Assembly: GCF_001612685.1 (NCBI RefSeq)
Contig: NZ_BDAY01000009.1
Coordinates: 62,001-126,000 of the forward strand
Direction: 5' to 3'
Length of the DNA: 64,000 nucleotides
Source: Nocardia altamirensis NBRC 108246
GTDB lineage: Bacteria > Actinomycetota > Actinomycetes > Mycobacteriales > Mycobacteriaceae
In this document: positions 1-10,270 of the stretch, piece after piece
Layout of the letters: each line of letters begins with the position of its first letter
How positions within the stretch are numbered: position 1 is the stretch's first letter
Made by a program: the position numbers and the translations under genes
Notes under the pieces: model-generated
What the model was told of the DNA's origin: nothing
Databases searched by the model: none
Seen by the model: the letters and a program-made list of their open reading frames with translations, nothing else

Positions 1-673
1 CCACCGGGATGCCCGGTCCGGTGTTCGTCGAAACCGTCACCTTCTTGACGTAGCGGCCCTTGGCGGTCGACGGCTTCACACGCAGGATCTCGTCCAGCGC
101 GGCACCGTAGTTCTCCACCAGTTTGGCATCGTCGAAGGACGCCTTGCCGATGACGAAGTGCAGGTTGGCCTGCTTGTCGACGCGGAAGTTGATCTTGCCG
201 CCCTTGATGTCGTTGACGGCCTTGGTCACATCGGTGGTGACCGTGCCCGTCTTCGGGTTCGGCATCAGGCCACGCGGGCCGAGGACACGCGCGATCCGGC
301 CGACCTTGGCCATCTGGTCCGGGGTGGCGATCGCGGCGTCGAAGTCCAGCCAGCCGCCCTGGATCCGCTCGATCAGGTCCTCGGCGCCAACGGCGTCCGC
401 ACCGGCGGCCTCGGCCTCGGCGGCCTTCTCGCCGGCCGCGAACACGATGACGCGGGCGGTCTTACCGGTGCCGTGCGGCAGGTTGACGGTGCCGCGGACC
501 ATCTGGTCAGCCTTGCGGGGATCCACACCGAGACGAACGGCAACCTCGACGGTGGCGTCGGTCTTGGTGGTGGCGGTCTCCTTGGCCAGCCGCGCTGCGG
601 CGAGCGGGGAGTACAGCTTGTCGCGATCGACCTTCTCGGCCGCGGCGAGATACGCCTTGCTTCGTTTTGCCAT
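1..673 (-). CDS. rplA: 50S ribosomal protein L1 (3' end outside window)
   Basis: Binds 23S rRNA at the L1 stalk of the large ribosomal subunit and represses its own operon in many bacteria. The reading frame starts with ATG at 673 ([15 protein letters not shown]) and runs off the left edge, so about 224 residues are visible. The L1 signature [20 protein letters not shown] lies near residues 123-142, followed by [10 protein letters not shown]. It is the last visible gene of the minus-strand group secE-nusG-rplK-rplA, 76 bp downstream of rplK, so it is probably co-transcribed with it. No stop codon lies in the window. Confidence 0.97.
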   Translation of the reverse strand, partial: MAKRSKAYLAAAEKVDRDKLYSPLAAARLAKETATTKTDATVEVAVRLGVDPRKADQMVRGTVNLPHGTGKTARVIVFAAGEKAAEAEAAGADAVGAEDLIERIQGGWLDFDAAIATPDQMAKVGRIARVLGPRGLMPNPKTGTVTTDVTKAVNDIKGGKINFRVDKQANLHFVIGKASFDDAKLVENYGAALDEILRVKPSTAKGRYVKKVTVSTNTGPGIPV

Positions 674-749
674 AATTCTCTGTCCTTAGTTGTCTGGTTC
701 AGCCGTGGTTATCGGGCCTGGCCGGCCCTCCCACCTGTGAGCGATGAGC

Positions 750-1184
750 TCAGCCTTCGACGGTGATACCCATCGAGCGAGCGGTACCGGCGATGATCTT
801 CGCGGCCTGCTCGATGTCGTTGGCGTTCAGGTCTTCCTGCTTGGTCTTGGCGATCTCCCGGACCTGGTCCATGGTGACCTTCGCGACCTTCAGGCGATGC
901 GGCTCAGCCGAACCCTTCTGCACACCGGCGGCCTTGAGCAGCAGCCGAGCGGCGGGCGGGGTCTTCAGCTTGAAGTCGAACGACCGATCCTCGTACACCG
1001 AGATCTCGACCGGAATGACGTTGCCACGCTGCGACTCGGTCGCGGCGTTGTACGCCTTGCAGAACTCCATGATGTTGACGCCGTGCTGACCAAGCGCGGG
1101 ACCCACCGGAGGGGCGGGGTTCGCCTGGCCGGCCTGGATCTGAAGCTTGATGATCCCGGCGAGCTTCTTCTTCTTGGGGGGCAT
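750..1184 (-). CDS. rplK: 50S ribosomal protein L11
   Basis: L11 forms the GTPase-associated centre of the large subunit with 23S rRNA and is needed for stringent-response signalling by RelA. The 144-residue length is normal for the family. The start [20 protein letters not shown], the proline-rich linker [20 protein letters not shown] and the C-terminal rRNA-binding domain are all present. An AGGAAAGAAAG sequence precedes the ATG. Order nusG-rplK-rplA is the usual actinobacterial one. Confidence 0.98.
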
Positions 1185-1279
1185 CTTTCTTTCCTAGGTG
1201 TCTGTTTTCCTTGCTCTTTGCAAGTCCTGGTGTTGCGATCCTCGGCAGAGTTGTTCCACGCTGCCGAGGACGAACAGTC

Positions 1280-2146
<867 letters not shown>

Positions 2147-2234
2147 TTACTTCCACCCGTGTCCGCCCCGGATCGGCCGGCGTCTGGCCCTGTCGAGCGA
2201 CCTGCGAGAGTCGCTGGCGCCGGGCGGCGTCGAT

Positions 2235-2621
2235 CTAGCCGAACAGCCAGTTGACACCCTTGATGAACGCCACATCCAACCCGCTGATGAACGCGACCAT
2301 GAAGACCACGAACACCAGAACAACGGTCGTATAGGTGACCATCTGCTTCCGGTTGGGCCAGATCACCTTGCGCAGTTCCGCGACGACCTCGCGCAGGAAC
2401 TTGATCAAACGCTTGAACGGATTGACCGTCCCACCGCGTTCGGCCCGATCGGTCTTGGCTGCCCTACGCGACGAAGGTCGATCGAGTGTGGCGATCGAAC
2501 CTGTATCCGACGATGCACCGCGAGTCCGCCGAGCGGAACGCTTGCCGCTCGGCCGAGCCACCGCGGTGCCCTCGTCCTCGGCCGCATGCGAGCCGTGGCG
2601 ATTGTCCCGCTCGTCGCTCAC
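2235..2621 (-). CDS. secE: Preprotein translocase subunit SecE
   Basis: SecE clamps SecY in the Sec translocon. About 128 residues: a basic N-terminal extension, then the conserved stretch VNPFKRLIKFLREVVAELRKVIWP and a single C-terminal membrane helix (TTVVLVFVVFMVAFISGLDVAF). I set the start at GTG 2621, preceded by AAAGGATC. The longer open frame to 2678 would run into tRNA-Trp. Lies between tRNA-Trp and nusG, as in mycobacteria. Confidence 0.93.
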   Translation of the reverse strand: MSDERDNRHGSHAAEDEGTAVARPSGKRSARRTRGASSDTGSIATLDRPSSRRAAKTDRAERGGTVNPFKRLIKFLREVVAELRKVIWPNRKQMVTYTTVVLVFVVFMVAFISGLDVAFIKGVNWLFG

Positions 2622-2651
2622 GTCGATCCTTTCGTCGCTGGCATTCCAGGG

Positions 2652-2724
<73 letters not shown>

Positions 2725-2971
2725 TCGGTCGGATCCGTGTTGGCTGTCCAACCACTGTTCAATGTTCAGTTGTGCGGTTCCGGTGTCGGCCAGCGACATA
2801 ACACGCGCGCTGCTTTCGCAGTTGCCGGTCCCGTTGGCGAATCCCTTTCAGGCTCGCCTGGAACCAGCCCCACAGAGCAGCGCGCAGCGGCTGGTGACCC
2901 CAGAAACCTCAGTGTACGTCACCGTCCACGTCGTTAGCTAATCAGGGTCACTCGACCAGGTCACGCGGTTT

Positions 2972-3997
2972 TCAGGCCAGCTGCACGGTCGCGGTCGCGC
3001 GCCCGAAGATCTTGCGCCCCGCCGACTTCGCCACGATGGCGACGACCGCGGTCCGCGTCTCCGGATCCACAGACTTCACCTTACCGGTGTACTCGATCTC
3101 GGCCGCCTCATCGGTGCCGACGTAGACCGGGCTGGTGAAGCGGACGTTGTACTCCTTGACCGCGCCGGGGTCGCCGAGCCACGAGGTGACGAAGCCGCCG
3201 CCGAGGCCCATGGTCAGCATGCCGTGTGCGACAACGTCATCCAGGCCGACGAGCTTGGTGACCTCGTCGCTCCAGTGGATCGGGTTGGCGTCGCCGGAGA
3301 CACCGGCGTAGTTCACCAGATCGCCGCGGGTCAGCCGGACGGTGCGCGCCGGAAGTTCGTCGCCGACGGTGACGTCCTCGAAGCTGTGCGCGCGCTTGCT
3401 CGCCACCACCTCGGGCACCGAGGCGACCGGGGTCGGCTCGGCGATGGCCTGCACCGCGCGCGGACGATGCTGCGGCGCGTCTTCGCCGATGCCGTGCATC
3501 AGCACATTGCGCACGGCGTCATTGAGATTGGGGTCGATATCGCCGCCGCTGCGGCCGATCAGCGTGGTGTAGGTGGTGAGCACCAGCTCGTCGTTCTGCG
3601 CGGTGACGATGTTCTTGGTGACGATGATGTCGCCGCCGAAGGCCTGCCGGAACGAATGCAGGTACACGTCGCAGACCAGCTGATCGCCGACCCTGATCGG
3701 CCGGTGGAATTCCAGGATCTGATCGGTCTGCATGATCTGGCTCAGGTCGTAACCGGTGACGATCTGCTCGAACAGCTTGCGCTGCGCGAGGATTCCGACC
3801 AGCGAGATGAAGGTGAGCGGCGCGAGCAGGCCGTCGTAGCCGTACTCCTGCGCGAGGTCCTCGTCCCAGTGCACCGGGTGGTAGTCCTGCACGGCGCGCG
3901 CGTATTCGCGCACCTTCTCGCGGCCGACTTCGTAGTAGTCGTCGACGCGATAGTGGTGACCCACCATGGAGGCCGCGTGTGCTGCGGGGTCGAACAT
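2972..3997 (-). CDS. hadAB: Fused (3R)-hydroxyacyl-ACP dehydratase HadA-HadB
   Basis: Dehydrates 3-hydroxyacyl-ACP in the FAS-II cycle that elongates mycolic-acid precursors. The N-terminal half matches HadA (HYRVDDYYEVGREKVREYA, YGYDGLLAPLTF, IIVTKNIVT). The C-terminal half matches HadB, with the hydratase motif DLVNYAGVSGDANPIHWSDE and HGMLTMGLGGGFVTSW, whose Asp and His are the catalytic pair. A linker of about 60 residues rich in Pro, Ala and Val joins them. In M. tuberculosis these are two proteins, and a hadC gene follows. Here the next feature is tRNA-Trp, so hadC is absent from this locus. ATG 3997 has AGGTGG five bases upstream. GTG 4042 is the alternative start. Confidence 0.93.
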   Translation of the reverse strand: MFDPAAHAASMVGHHYRVDDYYEVGREKVREYARAVQDYHPVHWDEDLAQEYGYDGLLAPLTFISLVGILAQRKLFEQIVTGYDLSQIMQTDQILEFHRPIRVGDQLVCDVYLHSFRQAFGGDIIVTKNIVTAQNDELVLTTYTTLIGRSGGDIDPNLNDAVRNVLMHGIGEDAPQHRPRAVQAIAEPTPVASVPEVVASKRAHSFEDVTVGDELPARTVRLTRGDLVNYAGVSGDANPIHWSDEVTKLVGLDDVVAHGMLTMGLGGGFVTSWLGDPGAVKEYNVRFTSPVYVGTDEAAEIEYTGKVKSVDPETRTAVVAIVAKSAGRKIFGRATATVQLA

Positions 3998-4205
3998 GTC
4001 GGCCACCTGAACCGCTTCGTCTGTACCGGTGTTGATTGTCACTGGAGGACTGTACCTATCTGACTCCGAACCCGGAGTCGGCGGAGCAATCACAAACTCA
4101 CCGGGCTCATTCGACGCTCGGTTTCGTCGTGACCGCTGTGGCGGCTGTGACGATAGTTCCTCGCTACGCTCACTCACTGACCGCACCCGACCGTGGAAAT
4201 GCGTC

Positions 4206-4229
4206 AGGGCCGGACGAATGTCCGGCCCT
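4206..4229 (-). terminator. Hairpin downstream of rpmG
   Basis: Perfect 10-bp inverted repeat AGGGCCGGAC / GTCCGGCCCT around a 4-nt loop, about 80 bp past the rpmG stop and before hadAB. There is no T-tract. It is a candidate intrinsic terminator of the kind common in actinomycetes. The rest of 3998-4309 holds no gene that I can support. Confidence 0.5.
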
Positions 4230-4309
4230 CGCACTGGCACGTTCCGAGATTGCCGAGTGCGCGCACGCGCTCGGCGCCGATCCACGCGGCAGTATTCACG
4301 CGTGGCGGA

Positions 4310-4480
4310 CTAGCGGGATTCTTTGTGTCCCCGGTGCGTGCCGCAGTTCGGGCAGAACTTCTTCAGTTCCAGCCGGTCCGGGTCGTTGCGCCGGTTCTTC
4401 TTGGTGATGTAGTTGCGGTGCTTGCACTGCTCGCAGGCCAAGGTGATCTTTGGCCGGACATCGGTGGACTTCGCGGCCAC
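4310..4480 (-). CDS. rpmG: 50S ribosomal protein L33, zinc-binding type
   Basis: A 56-residue protein of the large ribosomal subunit, starting with GTG and preceded by AGAAGGAA. It reads [20 protein letters not shown] at the N terminus and has two zinc-ligand pairs, CEQC and CPNC, so it is the C+ form. The hadAB and tRNA context equals that of mycobacterial rpmG2 (Rv0634B). Confidence 0.95.
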   Translation of the reverse strand: MAAKSTDVRPKITLACEQCKHRNYITKKNRRNDPDRLELKKFCPNCGTHRGHKESR

Positions 4481-4522
4481 GATATTCCTTCTTTCGGGTC
4501 AACCAGATGGTCTGATCGGTTT

Positions 4523-4598
4523 TGGTAGCGATGGCCGGACTTGAACCGGCGACACAACGATTATGAGTCGTTTGCTCTACCGACTGAGCTACACCGCC
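4523..4598 (-). tRNA. metT: tRNA-Met (CAT)
   Basis: Cloverleaf beginning GGCGGTGTAGCTCAGTCGGT. The anticodon loop CTCATAA carries CAT. The T arm is GCCGG-TTCAAGT-CCGGC, the discriminator is A, and a 3' CCA is encoded at 4523-4525. The D-stem and acceptor with a standard first pair fit the elongator rather than the initiator form. Confidence 0.94.
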
Positions 4599-4670
4599 AC
4601 GGGGTCGCATTGCTGTGGTGCCGCGCCCAAGCTTGGAGATGCCGAGTCGGTCACCACCGGCAATCCGGCG

Positions 4671-4743
4671 AGCCCCCTAACGGAATCGAACCGTTGACCT
4701 TTTCCTTACCATGGAAACGCTCTGCCGACTGAGCTAAGGGGGC
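4671..4743 (-). tRNA. thrT: tRNA-Thr (GGT)
   Basis: A 73-nt cloverleaf with acceptor arms GCCCCCT and AGGGGGC, D arm GCTCAGTCGGCAGAGC, anticodon loop ATGGTAA giving GGT, and T arm AACGG-TTCGATT-CCGTT. CCA is not encoded. It lies 72 bp upstream of tRNA-Met, probably on the same transcript. Confidence 0.95.
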
Positions 4744-4926
4744 ATGACTACATCCGCACCAGGCTCCGAACACTCGACCCCGGCGCGGCGAAGTCTTGAA
4801 CGAGGTTACACACTTACTGGTCCGACCTCCAAACCGGGTGGTCAGGAGGCCTTTTCGACGGACCTTCCCGCGCATCCCCGACGGAGGGCGGTGCCAGGAC
4901 CCCGATGGGTGACCCCGACAACGGGA

Positions 4927-4962
4927 AAGCCCCCGTGGATCGAAGTCGATCCACGGGGGCTT
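4927..4962 (-). terminator. Strong hairpin after tRNA-Tyr
   Basis: Perfect 16-bp inverted repeat (arms 4927-4942 and 4947-4962, loop AAGT), starting 4 bp past the tRNA-Tyr 3' end. On the minus strand it is followed by TTTCCC. It is very likely the terminator of tRNA-Tyr and separates it from tRNA-Thr and tRNA-Met. Confidence 0.85.
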
Positions 4963-4966
4963 CGGG

Positions 4967-5049
4967 TGGCAGATGTAGGATTCGAACCTACGTAGGCTTT
5001 CGCCGACGGATTTACAGTCCGCTCCCATTGGCCGCTCGGGCAATCTGCC
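4967..5049 (-). tRNA. tyrT: tRNA-Tyr (GTA)
   Basis: An 83-nt class II tRNA with acceptor arms GGCAGAT and ATCTGCC, anticodon loop CTGTAAA giving GTA, a long variable arm, T arm CGTAGG-TTCGAAT-CCTACA and discriminator A. CCA is not encoded. Confidence 0.95.
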
Positions 5050-5217
5050 GTCGCGCTCTCGGCGCGAAAAGCAGAATACATCCAACCCCGGCCCTCAATG
5101 CAAACCGGCTGGCTATCGGCCATGCGCGCACACTAGCGTGCTAGTTCCGGGTACAACTGTCGAGTGCCGGTTTTCCGGTGAAGTGACCCGTCGAACCGTG
5201 AGGAACAGGAGCGCAGC

Positions 5218-5709
5218 GTGGCCGATTCGTCTTTCGATGTCGTCAGCAAGGTCGACCGTCAGGAGGTCGACAATGCCCTGCATCAAGCCGAGAAGGAGCT
5301 GACCACCCGCTACGACTTCCGCGGCACCGGTGCGGCGATCGAATGGTCGGGCGAGGACAAGATCGTGCTCACGGCGGAGGCCGAGGAGCGGGTCAAGGCG
5401 GCGCTGGATGTGTTCAAGGAGAAGCTGATTCGGCGCGACATCTCGCTCAAGGCGTTCGACGCGGGCGAGCCGATCGCGTCCGGCAAGACCTACAAGATCA
5501 CCGGCACGCTGGTGCAGGGCATCGACACCGAGCACGCGAAGAAGATCTCCAAGAAGATCCGCGACGAGGGCCCGAAGGGTGTGAAGGCGCAGATTCAGGG
5601 CGAGGAGTTGCGGGTGAGCAGCAAGAAGCGCGACGACCTTCAGGCCGTCATCTCGCTGCTGAAGGGCGAGGACTTCGGGATCGCGCTGCAGTTCGTCAAC
5701 TATCGCTGA
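5218..5709 (+). CDS. YajQ-family nucleotide-binding protein
   Basis: 163 residues, full length for the YajQ (UPF0234) family, whose members bind cyclic di-GMP or nucleic acid; no activity can be read from sequence. Family landmarks are [16 protein letters not shown] at the start, TRYDFRGT, and the C-terminal [23 protein letters not shown] start with AGGAG upstream. It is divergent from the tRNA group and convergent with htpX, like Rv0566c near htpX in M. tuberculosis. Confidence 0.92.
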   Translation: MADSSFDVVSKVDRQEVDNALHQAEKELTTRYDFRGTGAAIEWSGEDKIVLTAEAEERVKAALDVFKEKLIRRDISLKAFDAGEPIASGKTYKITGTLVQGIDTEHAKKISKKIRDEGPKGVKAQIQGEELRVSSKKRDDLQAVISLLKGEDFGIALQFVNYR

Positions 5710-5780
5710 TTAGATTGCGCCACAGGTGATTTCATCGCACTACACGGCAATGAGCTAGGGGCCGTGCGGATTTCGATGAT

Positions 5781-6662
5781 TCAGAGGCGCTTGGGCCCGC
5801 CTGCCATCTCCTCCAACCGCGCGATCCGGTCGGCCATCGGCGGGTGGGTGGAGAACCAGCGAGCGGCCCGCTCGCCCGCCCGGAACGGGTTGGCGATCAT
5901 CAGGTGGGACTGAGCGGTCAATTGCGGCTCAGGAGGCAAGGGGGCGGCCTGCACGCCGCGCTCCAGCTTGCGCAGTGCCGAGGCCAGCGCGAGCGGGTCG
6001 CCGGTGAGCTCGGCGCCCGATTGGTCCGCCTGGTATTCCCGCGAGCGCGACACCGCAAGCTTGATCAGGCTCGCGGCGATCGGGCCGAGCAACGAGACGA
6101 GCAGCACGCCGAGCATGTTGGGGCCGTCGCCGTTGCGATTGCCGCCGAACGCCGAGGCGAAGAAGGCCAGGTTGGCCAGGCCGGAAATGACCGCGGCCAG
6201 CGCGCCCGCGACCGAGGAGATCAGGATGTCGCGGTTGTAGACGTGCGATAGCTCGTGGCCGAGCACGGCGCGCAGCTCACGCTCGTCGAGGATCTGCAGA
6301 ATGCCGCTGGTACAGCAGACCGCGGCGTGCCGAGGACTGCGGCCGGTCGCGAAGGCGTTGGGGGCATTGGTCGGGCTGATGTAGAGCCGTGGCATCGGCT
6401 GGCGTGCGGTGGTCGCCAGCTCACGCACGATCCGGTAGATCATCGGCGCTTCCAGCTCGCTCACCGGCTGTGCGTGCATGGCTTTCAACGCGAGTTTGTC
6501 GCTGTTGAAATACGCGTACGCGTTCATGCCTACGGCCAGCAGGATGGCGATGACCAGGATCGTCGGACTACGGAACATTGCGCCGGCAAGAACGATCAAT
6601 GCCGAAAGTCCGACCATCAGGCCGAACGTCTTCAACCCGTTCGCGTAACCGTGCCCGTGCAT
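5781..6662 (-). CDS. htpX: Membrane zinc metalloprotease HtpX
   Basis: Zinc protease of the inner membrane that degrades misfolded membrane proteins. 293 residues. The HELSH zinc motif is at 136-140 and the third ligand lies in [17 protein letters not shown]. Two N-terminal hydrophobic helices and a central pair ([40 protein letters not shown]) flank the active site. The start ATG 6662 is preceded by GGGAGACG. It lies downstream of the polyprenyl synthase gene on the same strand. Confidence 0.95.
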   Translation of the reverse strand: MHGHGYANGLKTFGLMVGLSALIVLAGAMFRSPTILVIAILLAVGMNAYAYFNSDKLALKAMHAQPVSELEAPMIYRIVRELATTARQPMPRLYISPTNAPNAFATGRSPRHAAVCCTSGILQILDERELRAVLGHELSHVYNRDILISSVAGALAAVISGLANLAFFASAFGGNRNGDGPNMLGVLLVSLLGPIAASLIKLAVSRSREYQADQSGAELTGDPLALASALRKLERGVQAAPLPPEPQLTAQSHLMIANPFRAGERAARWFSTHPPMADRIARLEEMAGGPKRL

Positions 6663-6747
6663 AGAGCGTCTCCCTCGCCACTCCCCCGATCGTTGAGTGC
6701 TTTACACGGGATCAACGATAGGAGCCCGAACCAAAGTTCCGCTGAAC

Positions 6748-7770
6748 TCAGCCGACACGCTCGATGGTGTAGCGGACCAGGCGCTCGAGGGCATCGTTGG
6801 CGGGGCCTGCGGGCAGCGCGGACAGTTCGGCGTGCGCGATGTCGGCGTAGCCCTGCAGCTTCTCCTTGGCCAGCACCATGCCGTGCGAGCGGGACAGCAG
6901 ATCGAGCGCTTCCTCGACCTCCGCGTCGGTTTCCAGCGGCCTGGCGAGCAGCTTGCGCAGCCGGTCGCCGTCGGCGCCCTCGTCGCGCAGCGCGTACAGC
7001 ACCGGCAGAGTGTGCACGCCCTCGCGCAGGTCGGTGCCCGGCGTCTTGCCGGACTGCTCGGCGGCCGAGGAGATGTCGATGATGTCGTCGGAGATCTGGA
7101 ACGCGGTGCCGACCGCGTCACCGAGGCGGGCCAGCCGCTCGACGTGCTCGGCGGACGCGCCGGAGAAGGTGCCGCCGAACCGACCGGAGGCCGCGATCAG
7201 CGAACCGGTCTTCTCCCAGACGACGCGCAGGTAATGCTCGACCGGGTCCTGGGATTCGCGGGCGCCCATGGTCTCGCGCATCTGGCCGGTGACCAGTTCG
7301 GCGAAGGTCTCGGCGATGATCCGCACCGCGTCGGGGCCGAGCGTTGAGGTCAGCCGGGAGGCGTGCGCGAACAGATAGTCGCCTGCCAGGATCGCGATGT
7401 TGTTGCCCCAGCGCGAATTCACGCTCGGGGCGCCGCGGCGCATCGTCGCCTCGTCCATCACGTCGTCGTGGTACAGCGTGGCCAGGTGCACCAGTTCGAC
7501 CACGGTGCCCGCGGTGACCAGCGCGGGATCGGTGGGGTTCGGGCCGAGCTGGCCGGTCAGCACGGTGAACAGCGGACGGAATCGCTTGCCACCCGCCTTC
7601 GCCAGGTGCAGCGCCGCCTCCTGCAGGAATTCCTCGCCGTCGGACAGCTCGTCGACCAGGAGCTTTTCGACCTCTTCCAGGCGGTTACGCACGATTGCCG
7701 CGAGCTCGACGTCACCCAGATCGACCCCGGCAACCACGGTGCTCGCCTCACTCACAGCAGATGTGCTCAT
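6748..7770 (-). CDS. grcC1: Polyprenyl diphosphate synthase (GrcC-like)
   Basis: Condenses isopentenyl diphosphate units to a long prenyl diphosphate, probably the side-chain donor for MenA. 340 residues. The first Asp-rich motif DDVMD is at 102-106 and the second, DDIID, at 228-232. GKRFRP and the Lys and Arg residues that bind diphosphate are present. I chose ATG 7770 because GGGAGAAG lies just upstream; the open frame extends to 7800. It is divergent from menJ as in M. tuberculosis Rv0561c/Rv0562. The chain length cannot be fixed from sequence. Confidence 0.92.
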   Translation of the reverse strand: MSTSAVSEASTVVAGVDLGDVELAAIVRNRLEEVEKLLVDELSDGEEFLQEAALHLAKAGGKRFRPLFTVLTGQLGPNPTDPALVTAGTVVELVHLATLYHDDVMDEATMRRGAPSVNSRWGNNIAILAGDYLFAHASRLTSTLGPDAVRIIAETFAELVTGQMRETMGARESQDPVEHYLRVVWEKTGSLIAASGRFGGTFSGASAEHVERLARLGDAVGTAFQISDDIIDISSAAEQSGKTPGTDLREGVHTLPVLYALRDEGADGDRLRKLLARPLETDAEVEEALDLLSRSHGMVLAKEKLQGYADIAHAELSALPAGPANDALERLVRYTIERVG

Positions 7771-7932
7771 TTCTTCTCCCAGCGATGCGTCCGACCCCAC
7801 GGTAGAGAACCTAGCGTGTCCCCAGCCGAAGCCCCATGAACACCGTCACTATGGGGTGTATCAGACACTTTCGCACACGATTTTCTCCGCGCCCCGATCG
7901 CCCGCGCGGCCGGTGATGCAAGTATTGATGCC

Positions 7933-9198
7933 ATGGGTTCACCGGAAGTCACCCCCGCGGACGAGGACGCGCTGCCCACCAGAGCCGAGGTGCTCGTCGT
8001 CGGTGCGGGCCCGGCCGGGTCGGCGTCGGCCGCCTGGGCGGCGCGGGCCGGACGCGATGTGGTGCTCCTCGACTCCGCCGTCTTCCCCAGGGACAAGACC
8101 TGCGGCGATGGGCTGACGCCCCGCGCGACGGCCGAGCTGGAACACCTCGGCCTCGGCGACTGGGTGCGCGCACACATCGTCAACCACGGGCTCAGGATGA
8201 CCGGCTTCGGCAAGGAAGCCTTGCTGAGCTGGCCCGCCGGTTCCTTCCCGACATACGGAAGTGCCGTCCCACGAACCGAACTCGACGACAAGCTGCGCGA
8301 GACCGCGATGAAGTCCGGCGCGCGGATGATCGACGGCACCAAGGTGGTCGATGTCACCCGCGACGGCGACCGGGTCACCGGCGTGTCGGTGCGCACCGCC
8401 AGCGGAACACACACCATCGACTGCACGCTGCTCATCGTCGCCGACGGCGTGCGGTCGCCGATCGGGCGAATGCTCGGCCGCACCTGGCACCGGCAGTACG
8501 CCTACGGCACCGCCGCGCGGGCCTACATCAAGTCCGGCCGCAGCGACGACCAGTGGATCACCTCGCATCTGGAACTGCGCGACGCCGACAACGTGCTCGT
8601 CCCCGGCTACGGCTGGGTGTTCCCGCTCGGCAACGGCGAGGTCAATATCGGCGTCGGCTCGCTGGCCACCGAACAGCGGCCCTCGCACATCGCGTTGAAG
8701 CCGCTGCTCGAGCACTACACCAAGCTGCGCTTCGACGAATGGGAGTTCGAGGGGTCGCTGCGAGCGGTGGCCTCGGCGCTGCTGCCGATGGGCGGCGCGG
8801 TGTCGAATGTGGCCGGACGCAACTGGGTGCTGGTCGGCGACGCCGCGGGCTGTGTGAACCCGCTGAACGGCGAGGGCATCGACTACGGCCTCGAGGGCGG
8901 CCACATGCTGTCCGAGCTGCTCGACGAGCCGGACCTGACCACGATCTGGCCCGAGCTGCTGCGCGCCCGCTACGGCCGCACCTTCTCGGTGGCCCGCCGG
9001 ATCGCCGGACTCGCCACCCATCCGCGCATGGTTCCGCTCGGCGGGCCGCCGGTGATGCGGTCGAAGTACTTGCAGCGCACCGCGGTTCGGGTGATGGGCA
9101 ATCTCGTCACCGACGAGGACGTCGACATGACCGCGCGGGCATGGCGGGCCGCAGGCCGGCTGTCCATGCGCGCCGACGACCTGCCGCCGTTCGCCTGA
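7933..9198 (+). CDS. menJ: Menaquinone reductase MenJ / geranylgeranyl reductase family
   Basis: FAD enzyme that saturates one isoprene unit of the menaquinone side chain in mycobacteria. 421 residues. The N-terminal Rossmann motif reads VLVVGAGPAGSASAAWAARAGRDV, followed by KTCGDGLTPRA, the GD motif GRNWVLVGDAAGCVNPLNGEGIDYGLEGG and an Arg-rich C terminus. The neighbours (grcC1, menG and other men genes) support a quinone role. The alternative is another isoprenoid reductase of the same family. Confidence 0.88.
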   Translation: MGSPEVTPADEDALPTRAEVLVVGAGPAGSASAAWAARAGRDVVLLDSAVFPRDKTCGDGLTPRATAELEHLGLGDWVRAHIVNHGLRMTGFGKEALLSWPAGSFPTYGSAVPRTELDDKLRETAMKSGARMIDGTKVVDVTRDGDRVTGVSVRTASGTHTIDCTLLIVADGVRSPIGRMLGRTWHRQYAYGTAARAYIKSGRSDDQWITSHLELRDADNVLVPGYGWVFPLGNGEVNIGVGSLATEQRPSHIALKPLLEHYTKLRFDEWEFEGSLRAVASALLPMGGAVSNVAGRNWVLVGDAAGCVNPLNGEGIDYGLEGGHMLSELLDEPDLTTIWPELLRARYGRTFSVARRIAGLATHPRMVPLGGPPVMRSKYLQRTAVRVMGNLVTDEDVDMTARAWRAAGRLSMRADDLPPFA

Positions 9199-9289
9199 CC
9201 TGCGATGGAGACACACCGGCCCGCCGAAGTGCCGACGGTAGGCTGAACCTTGTTTGCCGACCATCGACGCACGCGACAGGGTTCCAGCC

Positions 9290-9718
9290 ATGGGCGGACA
9301 ACAGTCCGGTGGATTACCCGCGCTGTATTTGCTTCCGCATTTACGACGGGCCAAGGATCACGCGGATCGGCACTATGCCGAACCGCTTCGCCTCGATGAA
9401 TTGGCCGCTGCCGCTGGAGTTTCCAAATATCACTTTCTGCGTGCCTTCGCCGCGGTCTACGGGCTCACCCCGGTCGCGTATCTGACCGAACGCCGGATCG
9501 AGCGCGCACAGGATCTGCTTCGGTCGAGCAATGTGACGGTGACCGAGGTGTGCATGCTGGTCGGGTACAGCAGCCTCGGTTCGTTCAGCAGCAAGTTCCG
9601 CCAGCTGGTCGGGGTCACACCGTCGGAGTACCAGGCCAAGTTCGCCGCGGGGGCCCCGCATATTCCTGGCTGCTACGTATTCATGCACGGTCTCAGCGAC
9701 CGGAAACGCGATTCCTGA
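9290..9718 (+). CDS. AraC-family transcription regulator, HTH domain only
   Basis: About 142 residues, roughly half the usual AraC length. It holds only the double helix-turn-helix: DHADRHYAEPLRLDELAAAA and GVSKYHFLRAFAAVYGLTPV, then VTEVCMLVGYSSLGSFSSKF and RQLVGVTPSEYQ. There is no sugar-binding or sensor domain. It is 53 bp ahead of a VOC-domain gene on the same strand and probably forms an operon with it. ATG 9290 is chosen; a TTG at 9254 is in frame. Confidence 0.85.
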   Translation: MGGQQSGGLPALYLLPHLRRAKDHADRHYAEPLRLDELAAAAGVSKYHFLRAFAAVYGLTPVAYLTERRIERAQDLLRSSNVTVTEVCMLVGYSSLGSFSSKFRQLVGVTPSEYQAKFAAGAPHIPGCYVFMHGLSDRKRDS

Positions 9719-9771
9719 TCCCGCAATTTTGGAGAAGCCGGGCCCGAACACCGGCCCATAGCCTTGGTCGC

Positions 9772-10209
9772 ATGACGACGATTACGAATGTCTCCCTGGT
9801 CACCGTGTATGTCACCGACCAGGACGAAGCGAAGCAGTGGTACATCGACAAGCTGGGATTCGTCGAGACCGCGGACGTCACCATGGGCGATAACGGATTC
9901 CGCTGGGTCACCGTCGCGCATCCCGCGCATCTGGAGCTCGAGGTGACCCTGATGGTGCCGGGGCCACCGTTGGACGAAGGCCTGACCGAAGCCATCACGC
10001 GTGCCCTGGCCAACGGTACGCACGGCGCGCTCGGGCTGAGCACCGAGAACTGCCAGAAGACCTTCGAGGAGCTCACCGCCAAGGGCGTCGAGTTCATTCA
10101 GCCCCCGGCCGAGCGGCCCTACGGCACCGAGGCGATCGTCCGGGACAACTCAGGGAACTGGCTGGTGCTGGTGGAGAAGAAGGCGTACTCGCCCGAGGAT
10201 TTCAAGTAG
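9772..10209 (+). CDS. VOC-family (glyoxalase fold) protein
   Basis: 145 residues with two vicinal-oxygen-chelate repeats. It starts VSLVTVYVTDQDEAKQWYIDKLGF and later has GVEFIQPPAERPYGTEAIVRDNSGNWLVLVE. The metal-ligand pattern is only partly visible, so it may be an enzyme or a binding or resistance protein. It follows the AraC-type gene, which may control it. Confidence 0.85.
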   Translation: MTTITNVSLVTVYVTDQDEAKQWYIDKLGFVETADVTMGDNGFRWVTVAHPAHLELEVTLMVPGPPLDEGLTEAITRALANGTHGALGLSTENCQKTFEELTAKGVEFIQPPAERPYGTEAIVRDNSGNWLVLVEKKAYSPEDFK

Positions 10210-10222
10210 CGGACGAGGGGTT

Positions 10223-10252
10223 CCGTTGCCCCGGCGCGCGCCGGGGCAACGG
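10223..10252. terminator. Bidirectional terminator hairpin
   Basis: Perfect 13-bp inverted repeat CCGTTGCCCCGGC / GCCGGGGCAACGG with loop GCGC, between the convergent VOC gene (ends 10209) and the DUF2505 gene (ends 10271). Confidence 0.8.
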
Positions 10253-10270
10253 GTCGTGCGTGAGCAGGAG

